From Acidimicrobiales bacterium (GTDB lineage: Bacteria; Actinomycetota; Acidimicrobiia; Acidimicrobiales; GCA-2861595), in contig DATAIT010000123.1 in the NCBI GenBank assembly GCA_036262515.1, forward strand, positions 1 through 34,725: a stretch of 34,725 bases of DNA, given 5' to 3'. The position numbers and the translations under genes were made by a program. Position 1 is the first letter of the stretch. Each line of letters opens with the position of its first letter. This document shows positions 22,237-32,258 of the stretch, in pieces. Below the pieces are notes generated by a model. That model worked only from the letters and a program-made list of their open reading frames with translations, searched no databases and was not told where the DNA came from.

Positions 22237-22682
22237 CGGCGGCCGGTGTACTCCTCGACCCGGTCGGGGTTCTCGGCCTTGTACTCGTTGGTGTGCTTCA
22301 CCAGGATCCGGTCGCTGAGGAAGCTCCCGCCCTGGAAACGGCCCTCCATGACCACCGGGATGTCGGGCTGGAACAGCTCGGGCACGTCGCCCTTGTGGAC
22401 CACGTCGACGGTCGCACCCTGCTGGCCCCTGATCGTGAAGTCCACCTCGCCGGCCCCGTCGCGCACGCTGCCGGGAACGACGAGGCCCTCGATGCGGAAG
22501 CGGTGCGTGCCCAGCTGCGCCCGCTCGGCCACCGCCTCGTCAGCCGTCTTGAAGTACACCGTGGCGTCGCCGACGGCCCGGAGCAGGAGGAACCCGAGGG
22601 CGGCGGCGATCACCACCCCGGCGACCACCCTGCGCCGGCGTCCCATCGGCGTCCGGCGCCGGGCCGTGGCAGGTGCCGTCAT
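22233..22682 (-). CDS. ccmE: CcmE haem chaperone
   Basis: A 149-residue membrane-anchored beta-barrel protein that binds haem covalently and carries it to CcmF. An N-terminal helix (VVAGVVIAAALGFLLLRAV) is followed by the OB-fold (VYFKTADEAVAE, HRFRIEGLVVPGSV, VDVVHKGDVPELF). The haem ligand site reads KHTNEY with H130 and Y134, equivalent to the HDENY of E. coli CcmE; the residues between differ. It therefore belongs to the histidine type, not the cysteine type of some archaea and sulfate reducers. It overlaps both neighbours by 4 bp. Confidence 0.94.
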   Translation of the reverse strand: MTAPATARRRTPMGRRRRVVAGVVIAAALGFLLLRAVGDATVYFKTADEAVAERAQLGTHRFRIEGLVVPGSVRDGAGEVDFTIRGQQGATVDVVHKGDVPELFQPDIPVVMEGRFQGGSFLSDRILVKHTNEYKAENPDRVEEYTGRR

Positions 22683-22891
22683 TCGTCGCCGGCCGGAGCC
22701 CGCGCCGCCGTCGGCGCCGTCGGGGGCGGCGGGCCGGTCGGGTCGGGAGCGGCCAGCGGGACGTCTCCGGGAAGGGACCGGGCCAGGATCCGGCCCCGGC
22801 GCACGACCCGCACGGCGTAGAGGCCGAGCGAGCCGACCGTGATCCCGTAGCCGGCCAGCACGTAGCCGCTGCTCACCCGTCCACCGTCCAC
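22679..22891 (-). CDS. ccmD: CcmD-like small membrane protein
   Basis: A 70-residue protein with one transmembrane helix (YVLAGYGITVGSLGLYAVRVVRRGR), the hallmark of CcmD, which helps release haem-loaded CcmE from CcmABC. The tail is Pro/Ala-rich. GTG 22891 gives the listed start; GTG 22876, just before the helix, is equally possible. The stop overlaps the ccmE start by 4 bp. Confidence 0.85.
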   Translation of the reverse strand: MDGGRVSSGYVLAGYGITVGSLGLYAVRVVRRGRILARSLPGDVPLAAPDPTGPPPPTAPTAARAPAGDE

Positions 22892-22919
22892 CGCCGGGCG
22901 ACGTCGCCGGCGCGGGCCG

Positions 22920-23681
22920 TCACACGCCCGCCCGCACGACGGAGGCCTCGGCCCGGCGCTCCTCCAGGGCGAGCCCGAGGCCCTCGGCCTCCAGGCGTTC
23001 CTCCATGGCCTCCACCCGGCAGCGGTGCACGAGGAGCCAGGCGTAGACCAGCGTCATGGCGCAGAAGCCGAGGAGCATGACGGCCACGTACGAGCCGTCC
23101 AGATCGGACTGCGGCGTCAGCTGGGCCAGCGAGCGGCCCTGGTGGAGGGTGCGCCACCAGTCGACCGAGAAGTGGACGATGGGCACGTCGGCCACGGCGA
23201 CGAGCGCGGCCACCGCCGCGCGACGGGCCCGGACCTCTGGGTCGTAGGACCCCCGTCGCAGCGCCAGGTAGCCGAGGAAGAGGGCGAGCAGCAGCGCGGT
23301 GCTGGTGAGGCGGGCGTCCCACGTCCACCACACCCCCCACGTCGGGCGGCCCCATATCGACCCCGTGATGAGGGTGAGGGCGCAGAAGACCACACCGATC
23401 TCGGCCGACGCGGCGGCGACGCGGTCCCACCGCTGCGCGCGGGTGCGCCGCCAGAGCCACAGCGCCGATGCCACCGCGCTGACCCCGAAGGCCACGTACG
23501 CAGCCCAGGCAAGGGGTGGGTGGATGGCGATGAGCCGGGCGTACGGGCCCTGCTCGCGGGTGGGGGGCAGGCGCAGGCCGAGCACCACGGTGGTGGTCAG
23601 GCTGGCGAGCGCAGCCGCCCCGAGCAGGGTAGTGCCAGGACCGCCGGTGCCGGCCGGCGGGGACGTGGGGCGGTCGCTCAC
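22920..23681 (-). CDS. ccmC: CcmC haem-handling membrane protein
   Basis: A 253-residue protein with six hydrophobic helices. It carries the WWD motif as GRPTWGVWWTWDARLTS, with flanking histidines in AIHPPLAWAAY and VPIVHFSVDWWRTLHQG that ligate haem in this family. CcmC loads haem onto CcmE. The GTG start at 23681 overlaps the ccmB stop by 4 bp; an in-frame upstream start at 23762 would lie inside ccmB and is unlikely. The C-terminal 30 residues are charged and cytosolic. Confidence 0.95.
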   Translation of the reverse strand: MSDRPTSPPAGTGGPGTTLLGAAALASLTTTVVLGLRLPPTREQGPYARLIAIHPPLAWAAYVAFGVSAVASALWLWRRTRAQRWDRVAAASAEIGVVFCALTLITGSIWGRPTWGVWWTWDARLTSTALLLALFLGYLALRRGSYDPEVRARRAAVAALVAVADVPIVHFSVDWWRTLHQGRSLAQLTPQSDLDGSYVAVMLLGFCAMTLVYAWLLVHRCRVEAMEERLEAEGLGLALEERRAEASVVRAGV

Positions 23682-24346
23682 GATTCCTCCAGAAGGGCGC
23701 CGAAGGCGAGGATGCCCAGCGTCACGTACACGACGGCGAACACGGCCAGCAGCTGCGCCCACCGCCAGCCGTCGTCGACGGAGATCCCCATACCGGCCTC
23801 CCAGGCGCGGGTCGCGCTCAGCAGCACGGGGGCCACCACGGGGAGCAGCAGCAGGGGCAGCAGCGTCTCCCGGACCTCGAGGCCGGCGGCCAGGACCCCG
23901 TAGACGGTTCCGGCTGCGGCCAGCCCGACGGTTGCCGCTGCGCTGGTGGCGAGCAGGAGGGCCGGGCCGCCCAGGTCGGCGTCGTAGAGCACGACGATCC
24001 CGACCGCCAGCACGACCTGGAGCAGCGCCAGCTGGGCGGCGACGGCAGCAGCCTTGCCGAGGAACACCCCGGCAGGGTCGAGACCGCTGAGGCGCAACCC
24101 GTCGGCCACGCCGTCGCCGGCCTCCACCGCGAAGCTGCGCTGCACGGCGAGCAGGGCGGACAGCAGCACGGCGACCCAGAACAGCCCGGCCGAGGCCCGG
24201 CCCAGCACGCCGCGGTCGGGATCGAGGGCGAAGCCGAACAGCACCAGGATCACGATGGCGAACGGCGCGACCTGGTTCGTGGCGACACGGGAACGGGCCT
24301 CGATGCGCAGGTCCTTGCCCGCTACCAGCACGGCGTCACGCCACAT
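23678..24346 (-). CDS. ccmB: CcmB, ABC permease subunit of cytochrome c maturation
   Basis: A 222-residue permease with six hydrophobic helices, beginning with the family signature MWRDAVLVAGKDLRIEARSR and containing LLSALLAVQRSF and LLLLPVVAPVLLSATRA. With CcmA it forms the ATPase that helps release holo-CcmE. The ATG at 24346 overlaps ccmA by 11 bp; GTG at 24358 would add four residues. The reading frame is open upstream into ccmA, which is not informative. Confidence 0.94.
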   Translation of the reverse strand: MWRDAVLVAGKDLRIEARSRVATNQVAPFAIVILVLFGFALDPDRGVLGRASAGLFWVAVLLSALLAVQRSFAVEAGDGVADGLRLSGLDPAGVFLGKAAAVAAQLALLQVVLAVGIVVLYDADLGGPALLLATSAAATVGLAAAGTVYGVLAAGLEVRETLLPLLLLPVVAPVLLSATRAWEAGMGISVDDGWRWAQLLAVFAVVYVTLGILAFGALLEES

Positions 24347-24995
24347 GGGCGGGCTCACGCTGGAGGACCCGCCCGCCACCGAGGACGACTGTGCGGGCGG
24401 CCAGGGCGCCGGCCCGCTCCGCCTCGTGCGAGGCCATCACGACAGTGGCGCCGCCCGCCGCGGCCGAGCGCACCAGGTCGTCGAGGAGGCTGCGACCGTC
24501 GGCGTCCAGCCCGGCGTGGGGTTCGTCGAGCAGCCACAGGGCGGGCGCCCGGGCCACCAGGGCGGCGATGGACACCCGCCGCCGCTGCCCCGCCGACAGC
24601 CGCCCGACGGACACCGACCGCAGGCGCCCGTCGACGCCGAGGCTGACCATCGCCGGTCCGACGGCAGCCACGTTCCCGCCGCCGGCCCGGACGGCGAAGC
24701 GCAGGTTGTCCTCCACCGAGAGGTCGTCGTACATGGCCCCGGCATGGCCGAGCAGGCCGATGCTGCGGCGCACCGTGCGGCGGTCGTGCAGCAGGTCGTG
24801 GCCAAGTACCCGGGCCTCGCCCGACACCACCTGCACGAGCCCGGCACAGGCTCGCAGCAGCGTCGTCTTGCCCGCGCCGTTGGCACCCTGGAGCAGGACG
24901 ATCTCACCGGCTCCGACGTCGAGGTCCACGCCAGCCAGAGCAGGGAAACGGCCGAGCAGGGCGACGGCGGAACGGAAGCGGACAACGGGGGCCAT
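24336..24995 (-). CDS. ccmA: CcmA, ABC ATPase of cytochrome c maturation
   Basis: A 219-residue ATP-binding subunit. Walker A is GANGAGKTT (37-45), the signature motif is RLSAGQRRRVSIA, and Walker B is LWLLDEPHAGLD, followed by the switch histidine in VVMASHEAE. It is the first gene of an operon that runs ccmA-B-C-D-E-F-G-H and a CcmI-like gene, nearly all joined by overlaps. The -10 box TAGCAT lies 12 nt upstream of the ATG, predicting a leader of about 5-6 nt. A sortase gene diverges from the same 89-bp intergenic region. Confidence 0.93.
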   Translation of the reverse strand: MAPVVRFRSAVALLGRFPALAGVDLDVGAGEIVLLQGANGAGKTTLLRACAGLVQVVSGEARVLGHDLLHDRRTVRRSIGLLGHAGAMYDDLSVEDNLRFAVRAGGGNVAAVGPAMVSLGVDGRLRSVSVGRLSAGQRRRVSIAALVARAPALWLLDEPHAGLDADGRSLLDDLVRSAAAGGATVVMASHEAERAGALAARTVVLGGGRVLQREPAHVA

Positions 24996-25007
24996 GGCGG
25001 CACGGCA

Positions 25008-25013
25008 ATGCTA
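25008..25013 (-). promoter_or_regulatory. -10 box TAGCAT of the ccm operon
   Basis: On the minus strand TAGCAT lies 12 nt before the ccmA ATG. It would give a very short leader. No clear -35 element or operator is visible in the 89-bp divergent region. Confidence 0.4.
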
Positions 25014-25072
25014 CGGGGCGTCGCCCGCGTTCTTCCAAGCGGAGGGTCGCAGCCACCACGCGTCCGGTCCCG

Positions 25073-25078
25073 TACCGT
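25073..25078 (+). promoter_or_regulatory. -10 box TACCGT, leaderless promoter of the sortase gene
   Basis: TACCGT is followed by exactly 6 nt and then GTG at 25085, so the transcript should start at the start codon. There is no Shine-Dalgarno sequence. Confidence 0.55.
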
Positions 25079-25084
25079 GACTCC

Positions 25085-26098
25085 GTGGACATCCGGAGGG
25101 CCGTCGCCGGCCTCGGCAGGACGATGATCGCGGCCGGCGTGCTCATCCTGCTGTTCGTGGCCTACGAGCTGTGGGGCACGGGTCTGGCCGAGGCCCGCTC
25201 GCAGCGGGCCCTCAGGAAGGAGTTCGAGCGGTCCCTCGCCCAGGTGCCGTCCACCACCACGACGAGCCCGGCCACCACCGCGCCGGTCTCCACCACGCCC
25301 GGCGCCACCACCACGGTCTCGACCGCTGCCCCTCTCCCCGATCTCGGGCCCCCGCCGGCGCCGGCGGGCGACGCCGTGGCCATCATCAAGATCCCCAAGC
25401 TGGGAGTGGAAAAGACGGTCGTCCAGGGCGTGAGCCTCGGGATGCTCAAGCGCGGTCCCGGGCACTACCCCACCACGCCCCTGCCCGGTCAGCCGGGCAA
25501 CGCCGCCATCGCCGGCCACCGCACGACCTACGGCGCGCCGTTCTTCCGTCTCAACGAGCTCGATCCCGGCGACCCGGTGCTGGTCACCACCCGCCAGGGC
25601 CGCTTCCGCTACGAGGTGATCGAGAAGCGGGTCGTGCGCCCCGACGAGACGGCGGTGCTCGGCCCGTCGAAGGACAACCGCCTCACGCTCACGACGTGCA
25701 ATCCCCGGTTCAGCGCGGCCCAGCGCCTCGTCGTGATCTCGGTCCTCAAGGGCGAGGCGGCCGAGGCGCCGGCGCCGCCGACGACCACAACCACAACGAC
25801 CGTGCCGCCCGTGACGGTCCCGGGCGTGACCACCGCGGTGACTGCGCCTCCGACGACCCAGGCGACGTCGCTGGAGGACCTGGAGGCGGCCGAGGACGAG
25901 GGCCTCTCGGGGCACAACGCGGCCAACGGACCCGCCGTCACGTGGGGGATCGCCGCTGCCGCCGTGTGGCTGCTCACCTGGCTGGCCGGGCGGCGCTGGC
26001 GAAAGTGGCCCGCCTACCTGGTCGGCACGCCCGTGTTCCTCGTGGTGCTGTTCGTGTTCTTCGAGAACTTCAGCCGGCTGCTGCCCTCGAACTTCTAG
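25085..26098 (+). CDS. class E sortase
   Basis: A 337-residue membrane transpeptidase. An N-terminal anchor (GRTMIAAGVLILLFVAYELWG) is followed by a Thr-rich linker and the sortase beta-barrel. The catalytic residues are H145 (AIAGHRTTYGAPFFRL), C205 (LTLTTCNPRF) and R214 (AAQRL). The pattern GHYPTTPLPGQPGNAAIAGH is typical of class E enzymes, which in actinobacteria usually cut LAXTG signals. A second Thr-rich linker and two C-terminal hydrophobic helices follow, ending SRLLPSNF; such a C-terminal membrane extension is found in several actinobacterial homologues. No clear substrate gene is adjacent; the only LAXT-like sequence noticed is LARTP in the M23 peptidase. Its stop overlaps the convergent gene by 4 bp. 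Confidence 0.93.
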   Translation: MDIRRAVAGLGRTMIAAGVLILLFVAYELWGTGLAEARSQRALRKEFERSLAQVPSTTTTSPATTAPVSTTPGATTTVSTAAPLPDLGPPPAPAGDAVAIIKIPKLGVEKTVVQGVSLGMLKRGPGHYPTTPLPGQPGNAAIAGHRTTYGAPFFRLNELDPGDPVLVTTRQGRFRYEVIEKRVVRPDETAVLGPSKDNRLTLTTCNPRFSAAQRLVVISVLKGEAAEAPAPPTTTTTTTVPPVTVPGVTTAVTAPPTTQATSLEDLEAAEDEGLSGHNAANGPAVTWGIAAAAVWLLTWLAGRRWRKWPAYLVGTPVFLVVLFVFFENFSRLLPSNF

Positions 26099-26700
26099 CG
26101 CTCGTCGAGGGCCAAGGGCGGGTAGTCGTCGGTGAGGAGGTACGTGTAGGCCGTCACGCGGACCGAGAACCGCATCACCTTCAGCAGGAAGGCGCGCATG
26201 CCCTCCGGCCAGCGCCCGGTGAACAGCACTGCGAAGAACCCGGCGACGGCGACGAACATCGCTCCGAGCGCCACGACGACGCCGACCAGCGCGGCCGGGA
26301 TGACCCAGATGAGCCGGAGGCCGACAGTGAGGCGGTTCCGTTGCTCGTAGGTCGGCCGGAAGTCGATGCGGGTGACGTCGATGCCGGGATCGTCGGTCGT
26401 GGCGCTGAAGTCGAAGGGCGGATAGGACTCCCGCAGCCACAGCACGTAGGTGTACGTCCGCATCTGGTACCGGATGGCGAGGCAGAGGTAGTTGGCCAGG
26501 CTGGAGGGCAGGGAGCCGGTGAACAGGATCACCAGCCAGGCGATCAAGCTGACGAGGTTGGCGATCTGCTGGAGGACGTAGCCGATGAAGAGGTGCGGGA
26601 TGGCGAGGAACCACTGCACCAGGGGGCGCCAGTTGGCCACCCGGTCGTCGGCAGTGAGCTCGAAGGTGGCCGGGTACCCCGTCCATGCCGGATCGGTCAT
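26095..26700 (-). CDS. DUF4389 membrane protein
   Basis: A 201-residue protein with the two-part DUF4389 pattern: WRPLVQWFLAIPHLFIGYVL and LVILFTGSLPSSLANYLCLAIRYQMRTYTYVLWL in the first half, and a related repeat RLIWVIPAALVGVVVALG and VLFTGRWPEGMRAFLLKVMRFSVRVTAYTYLLTDDYPP in the second. Four hydrophobic helices are visible. The function of the family is unknown. The repeated phrase (FTG-x3-P-x5-L) suggests an internal duplication. AGGA precedes the ATG, and TACGCT (minus strand, 26736-26731) may be its -10 box. It is convergent with the sortase gene, with overlapping stops. Confidence 0.85.
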   Translation of the reverse strand: MTDPAWTGYPATFELTADDRVANWRPLVQWFLAIPHLFIGYVLQQIANLVSLIAWLVILFTGSLPSSLANYLCLAIRYQMRTYTYVLWLRESYPPFDFSATTDDPGIDVTRIDFRPTYEQRNRLTVGLRLIWVIPAALVGVVVALGAMFVAVAGFFAVLFTGRWPEGMRAFLLKVMRFSVRVTAYTYLLTDDYPPLALDER

Positions 26701-26749
26701 TCCTGCCCCCCGATCTGTCGATCCTCCGGGAGCGTAGACCGCGAGGCTC

Positions 26750-27508
26750 TCAGATGGCGGTGAGCCGGTCGAGTCCGATCTTTCCCATGAAGTCGACCAG
26801 CAGGCTCGACATCCGCGACAGGCGGTTGGTGAACAGCAGCACGCCGAAGGCGGCGAGCAGCAGCCCGGACACGAGATTGATCGTGCGGGCGTGGCGCTTG
26901 ACCCAGCCGAGCGCCCCGGCCAGGCGCCCGAAGGCCACCCCGGTGACCACGAACGGCACGCCGAGGCCGAGCGAGTAGGCGAGCAGCAGCGACACCCCCC
27001 GCCCGAGGGTGGCCTCGGTGGCGGCCAGCGACAGCACCGAGGCCAGCACCGGGCCGATGCACGGCGTCCACCCGAATGCGAAGGCCATGCCCATCACCGG
27101 GGCGGCGAAGGCGCCGAGCCTCGACGGGCGCACGTCGACGCGGCGTTCCTGCTGGAACGCCTTCGGCCGCACCACCCCGGCCATGGCCAGGCCCATGACC
27201 ACGACCACGGCGCCGGCGATCTGGTTGAGCCCCCGCTGGTGGTCGAGCAGCACCTGGCCGACGGCGCTGGCCCCGGCGCCCAAGGCCACGAACACGAGGG
27301 TGAAGCCGGCCACGAACAACAGGGTCGAGCGGAGCAGCCGGCGGGTATCGGCCTTCGTCGCCACCGCCAGCTCGGCCGTGCCGACGCCGGACATGAGGGA
27401 GAGGTAGCCGGGGACGAGCGGCAGCACGCACGGAGACAGGAACGAGATCACCCCTGCGCCGAAGGCGACGAACAGCCCCGGGTTCGACGCCGCCAGCACC
27501 GGGCCCAC
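26750..27508 (-). CDS. ccdA: CcdA, transmembrane thiol-disulfide electron carrier
   Basis: A 252-residue membrane protein with six helices that moves reducing power from cytosolic thioredoxin to extracytoplasmic thioredoxin-like proteins. The two redox cysteines lie in SFLSPCVLPLVPGYLSL and FAFGWTPCIGPVLASV, both standard for CcdA/DsbD. CcmG from the nearby ccm operon is its probable partner. The GTG start follows the stop of the upstream hydratase gene directly (TGAGTG), so the two are coupled, although their functions seem unrelated. Confidence 0.93.
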   Translation of the reverse strand: MGPVLAASNPGLFVAFGAGVISFLSPCVLPLVPGYLSLMSGVGTAELAVATKADTRRLLRSTLLFVAGFTLVFVALGAGASAVGQVLLDHQRGLNQIAGAVVVVMGLAMAGVVRPKAFQQERRVDVRPSRLGAFAAPVMGMAFAFGWTPCIGPVLASVLSLAATEATLGRGVSLLLAYSLGLGVPFVVTGVAFGRLAGALGWVKRHARTINLVSGLLLAAFGVLLFTNRLSRMSSLLVDFMGKIGLDRLTAI

Positions 27509-28237
27509 TCAGCGCCCCTGGAAACGGGGCGGGCGACGCTCGGCGAAGGCGGCGACGCCCTCGACCAGGTCGGCGCTGGCCCACGCCCGGCGCCTGGCGT
27601 CCTCGACGCCGGGATCGGCGAGGTCACCCTCGAGCCGGTTCAGGGCGAGCTTGTGGGCGGCCACCGTGAGGGGCGCGAGGCGGGCGATGTCGCCGGCCCA
27701 CGCCACCGCCTCGTCGAGCCCGCCCGCGCGCTGCGCCAGCCCGAGGCCCACAGCGGTGGCGCCGTCGATCTCCTCGGCCGCCAGCAGCATCGCCCGGGCC
27801 GGGCCGTGACCGGCGAGCAGAGCGACGCGCTGCACGCTGGCGTGGTCCATCACCAGTCCCAGTCTGGCGGCCGGGACCCCGAAGCGGCAATCGGCAGTGG
27901 CGACCCGCAGGTCACAGGCCACGGCGAGCTGGAGCCCGGCGCCGAGGGCCACCCCCTCGACCGCGGCGATGACGGGGACGGGAGCACCCGTGACGGCGTC
28001 GAGGAGCAGCCGCAGTCGGTCGATGAACCGGCCGCTCGGCACGGCCGAGAGATCGGCACCGGCGCAGAAGTGGCCGCCGGCACCGCCGAGCACGACGGCG
28101 CGGGCACCGCCCGAGACCGCCGTCGCCAGGCCCTCGACGAGCTCGTCGCACGTGTGGGCGTCGAGGGCGTTGCGGCGCTCGGGCCGGTCGATGGTGAGCA
28201 CCGAGACAGCGCCGGCGCTCTGGGCCCGGACCGTCAT
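27509..28237 (-). CDS. enoyl-CoA hydratase/isomerase family protein
   Basis: A 242-residue crotonase-fold enzyme. The N-terminal [19 protein letters not shown], the first oxyanion-hole segment [13 protein letters not shown] and the second AAVEGVALGAGLQLAVACDLRVA are all present. At the general acid/base positions the sequence reads FGVPAARLGLVMD, where classical hydratases have Glu (FxxPEixLG-like); here Ala replaces it. The catalysed reaction is therefore uncertain and could be isomerisation, thioester hydrolysis or something else. The end FAERRPPRFQGR is typical. It diverges from the GlsB-like gene and reads into ccdA. Confidence 0.87.
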   Translation of the reverse strand: MTVRAQSAGAVSVLTIDRPERRNALDAHTCDELVEGLATAVSGGARAVVLGGAGGHFCAGADLSAVPSGRFIDRLRLLLDAVTGAPVPVIAAVEGVALGAGLQLAVACDLRVATADCRFGVPAARLGLVMDHASVQRVALLAGHGPARAMLLAAEEIDGATAVGLGLAQRAGGLDEAVAWAGDIARLAPLTVAAHKLALNRLEGDLADPGVEDARRRAWASADLVEGVAAFAERRPPRFQGR

Positions 28238-28264
28238 CGGCGCCGTTGTGTAGGACGGGTCGCG

Positions 28265-28534
28265 ATGCGGAACACTACGGCCATGATCCTCTTCATCCTC
28301 GGTCTCGTCCTCAGCGGTCTCATCGTGGGCGCCCTCGGCCGCCTCGCCATCCCCGGGCCCAACCCCATGTCGATCGGCATGACGATCCTCGTCGGGGTGG
28401 GCGGCTCACTGATCGCCGGGCTGGTGGCCGGGCTGTTGTTCAACCGGGGCGCCGGATTGCTGCTGTCCGTGCTGGGCGCTGCGCTCATCGTCTGGCTCAT
28501 GCAGCGCAGCCAGTCCCGGCGGACGGCGTTCTGA
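28265..28534 (+). CDS. GlsB/YeaQ/YmgE-family small membrane protein
   Basis: An 89-residue protein with three hydrophobic helices (LFILGLVLSGLIVGALGRLAIPG, IGMTILVGVGGSLIAGLVAGLLF, GLLLSVLGAALIVWLMQR), matching the transglycosylase-associated/GlsB family, which is linked to general stress without a known biochemical role. The ATG at 28265 has AGGA 9 nt upstream; ATG 28283 would give an 83-residue protein. It is convergent with gmd, 17 bp apart. Confidence 0.85.
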   Translation: MRNTTAMILFILGLVLSGLIVGALGRLAIPGPNPMSIGMTILVGVGGSLIAGLVAGLLFNRGAGLLLSVLGAALIVWLMQRSQSRRTAF

Positions 28535-28551
28535 CCGCCGCCCCGTCGCCG

Positions 28552-30779
<2,228 letters not shown>

Positions 30780-30791
30780 CGTGCCTCCGGC

Positions 30792-31913
30792 ATGGTCCGG
30801 GCCGCCGTCCTCACCGCCCTCGGGCAGCCCCTCGAGATCCGCGACGACGTCGAGGTCGACGATCCCCATCTCGGCGAGGTCCAGGTGCGCATCGCCGCGT
30901 CGGGCGTGTGCCACTCAGATCTGTCGGCCCGCGACGGCGTGATGCTGATGCCCACACCCGTCGTCCTCGGCCACGAGGGTGCCGGGGTGGTCGAGAAGGT
31001 GGGCCCGGGCGTCACCCGGTTCCGGCCCGGCGACCACGTCCTCGTGTCGTGGGTGCCGCAGTGCGGGACCTGCTACCTCTGCGAGCGCCGCCAGGGCCAC
31101 CTGTGCGAGGCGGCGACCATCACCCTGGCCGCCGGCGGCCTGCTCGACGGGACCACCAGGCTGCGCTCCCGCCACGCGCCCCTGCACCAGATGGCCGCCA
31201 GCGGCACCTTCGGCGAGCTGGCCGTGGTACCCGAGACCGGCGTGGTGAAGCTGCCCGACGACCTCGACCTGAAGCTGGCGGCGCTGCTCGGATGCTCGGT
31301 GCTCACGGGCGTGGGCGCCGTATTGAACACCGCCCACGTGGCCGAAGGCGACACGGTGGCGGTGCTCGGCTGTGGCGGCGTCGGGCTCAACGTGGTCCAG
31401 GGTGCCCGCATCGCCGGGGCCGCCCGCATCATCGCAGTGGACACCAATCCGGCCAAGCTCGCGCTCGCCGCCTCCTTCGGCGCCACCCACGCGGTGGACG
31501 CGTCGCGCCACGACGCCGTCGCAGGGGTCATGGACCTCACCGACCAGCGTGGTGCCGACGTGGCCTTCGAGGTCGTGGGGACCCAGCGCACGATCGACCA
31601 GGCGGTCACCATGGCGCGCCGCGGGGGCCATGCCGTGCTGGTGGGCGTTCCCGCCATGGACGTCACCGTCACCGTCCCCGCCTTCTTCGGCGTCGTCCTG
31701 GCCGGGAAGACGATCTCGGGATGCTGGTACGGCTCGTCGAACATCCGGCAGGACGTGCCGAGACTGCTCCGCCTCTACCGGGCGGGCCGCCTCGACCTGG
31801 AGGGACTGGTGTCACGCACCATCGGCCTCTCCGAGGTCAACGACGCCCTGGACGCCCTCGGCACGGGCGACCTCGCCCGGTCCGTCATCGTCCACGACGC
31901 ACCGCCGGCGTAG
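30792..31913 (+). CDS. zinc-dependent alcohol dehydrogenase (MDR superfamily)
   Basis: A 373-residue oxidoreductase. The catalytic zinc ligands are C40 (SGVCHSDL), H61-E62 (LGHEGAG) and C168 (LLGCSVLTG). The structural zinc has all four cysteines, C91, C94, C97 and C105 (CGTCYLCERRQGHLC). The nucleotide site is VLGCGGVGLNVVQGA, and the Asp in IIAVDTN favours NAD over NADP. The overall pattern resembles class III or NDMA-dependent type actinobacterial enzymes; the alcohol or aldehyde substrate is unknown. It follows the small membrane protein gene by 12 bp. A weak GC hairpin (31913-31927) after the stop could help termination but has no T-tract. Confidence 0.92.
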   Translation: MVRAAVLTALGQPLEIRDDVEVDDPHLGEVQVRIAASGVCHSDLSARDGVMLMPTPVVLGHEGAGVVEKVGPGVTRFRPGDHVLVSWVPQCGTCYLCERRQGHLCEAATITLAAGGLLDGTTRLRSRHAPLHQMAASGTFGELAVVPETGVVKLPDDLDLKLAALLGCSVLTGVGAVLNTAHVAEGDTVAVLGCGGVGLNVVQGARIAGAARIIAVDTNPAKLALAASFGATHAVDASRHDAVAGVMDLTDQRGADVAFEVVGTQRTIDQAVTMARRGGHAVLVGVPAMDVTVTVPAFFGVVLAGKTISGCWYGSSNIRQDVPRLLRLYRAGRLDLEGLVSRTIGLSEVNDALDALGTGDLARSVIVHDAPPA

Positions 31914-32222
31914 CCCGCCCGGCGGGCGCTGGCGTCGGCGGCGGTCAGCGGTCAGCGGAGGTCGCTGCGGCGGTACCGGCGCCGGCGCGCTCTCGCCGCC
32001 AGCAGGGTGACACCGGGTCGCTGGGCCGGGATGGGCCGGTGCGGCTCCGGCGGCCGCCGGCTGGCGCTGCTGGGCTGCGAGACGGGACCCGTCATGGGTG
32101 TGGTATTCCCCCTTCCCCTCCGGGTTCCTTCCCACCCGCACAAGATGCGCATAGGTGTTGGATGGCACCAATTCGGGCGTCCCCGCCCCGGAGGCCGGGA
32201 AATTCCTCCGCCATAAACGAGA
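31914..32222. other. intergenic region upstream of the MFS-TetR operon
   Basis: About 310 bp without a convincing gene. A GC hairpin follows the alcohol dehydrogenase stop, then GC-rich sequence to about 32090, then a pyrimidine-rich stretch (cccccttcccctccgggttc, 32107-32126) and a more AT-rich segment (gcacaagatgcgcataggtg, 32138-32157) near the exporter promoter. A 47-codon frame on the minus strand (32095 to 31952) has no good ribosome-binding site and is not called. Confidence 0.4.
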
Positions 32223-32240
32223 CGATACGGTACCGTTTCG
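32223..32240. promoter_or_regulatory. TetR-type operator overlapping the -10 region of the exporter operon
   Basis: CGATACGGTACCGTTTCG is symmetric at 16 of 18 positions around a perfect ACGGTACCGT core. The core contains the -10-like TACCGT (32231-32236), which would place the transcription start near 32243. A regulator bound here would block RNA polymerase. The TetR protein encoded two genes' length downstream is the obvious candidate. Confidence 0.65.
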
Positions 32241-32258
32241 AGAGGCGAAAGGAGGACC

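Noticed and set aside
31952..32095. 47-codon minus-strand frame in the intergenic region before the exporter
   Set aside because: The only purine-rich stretch is too far from the ATG to be a ribosome-binding site, and the product is a basic, Pro/Arg-rich sequence with no recognisable features.
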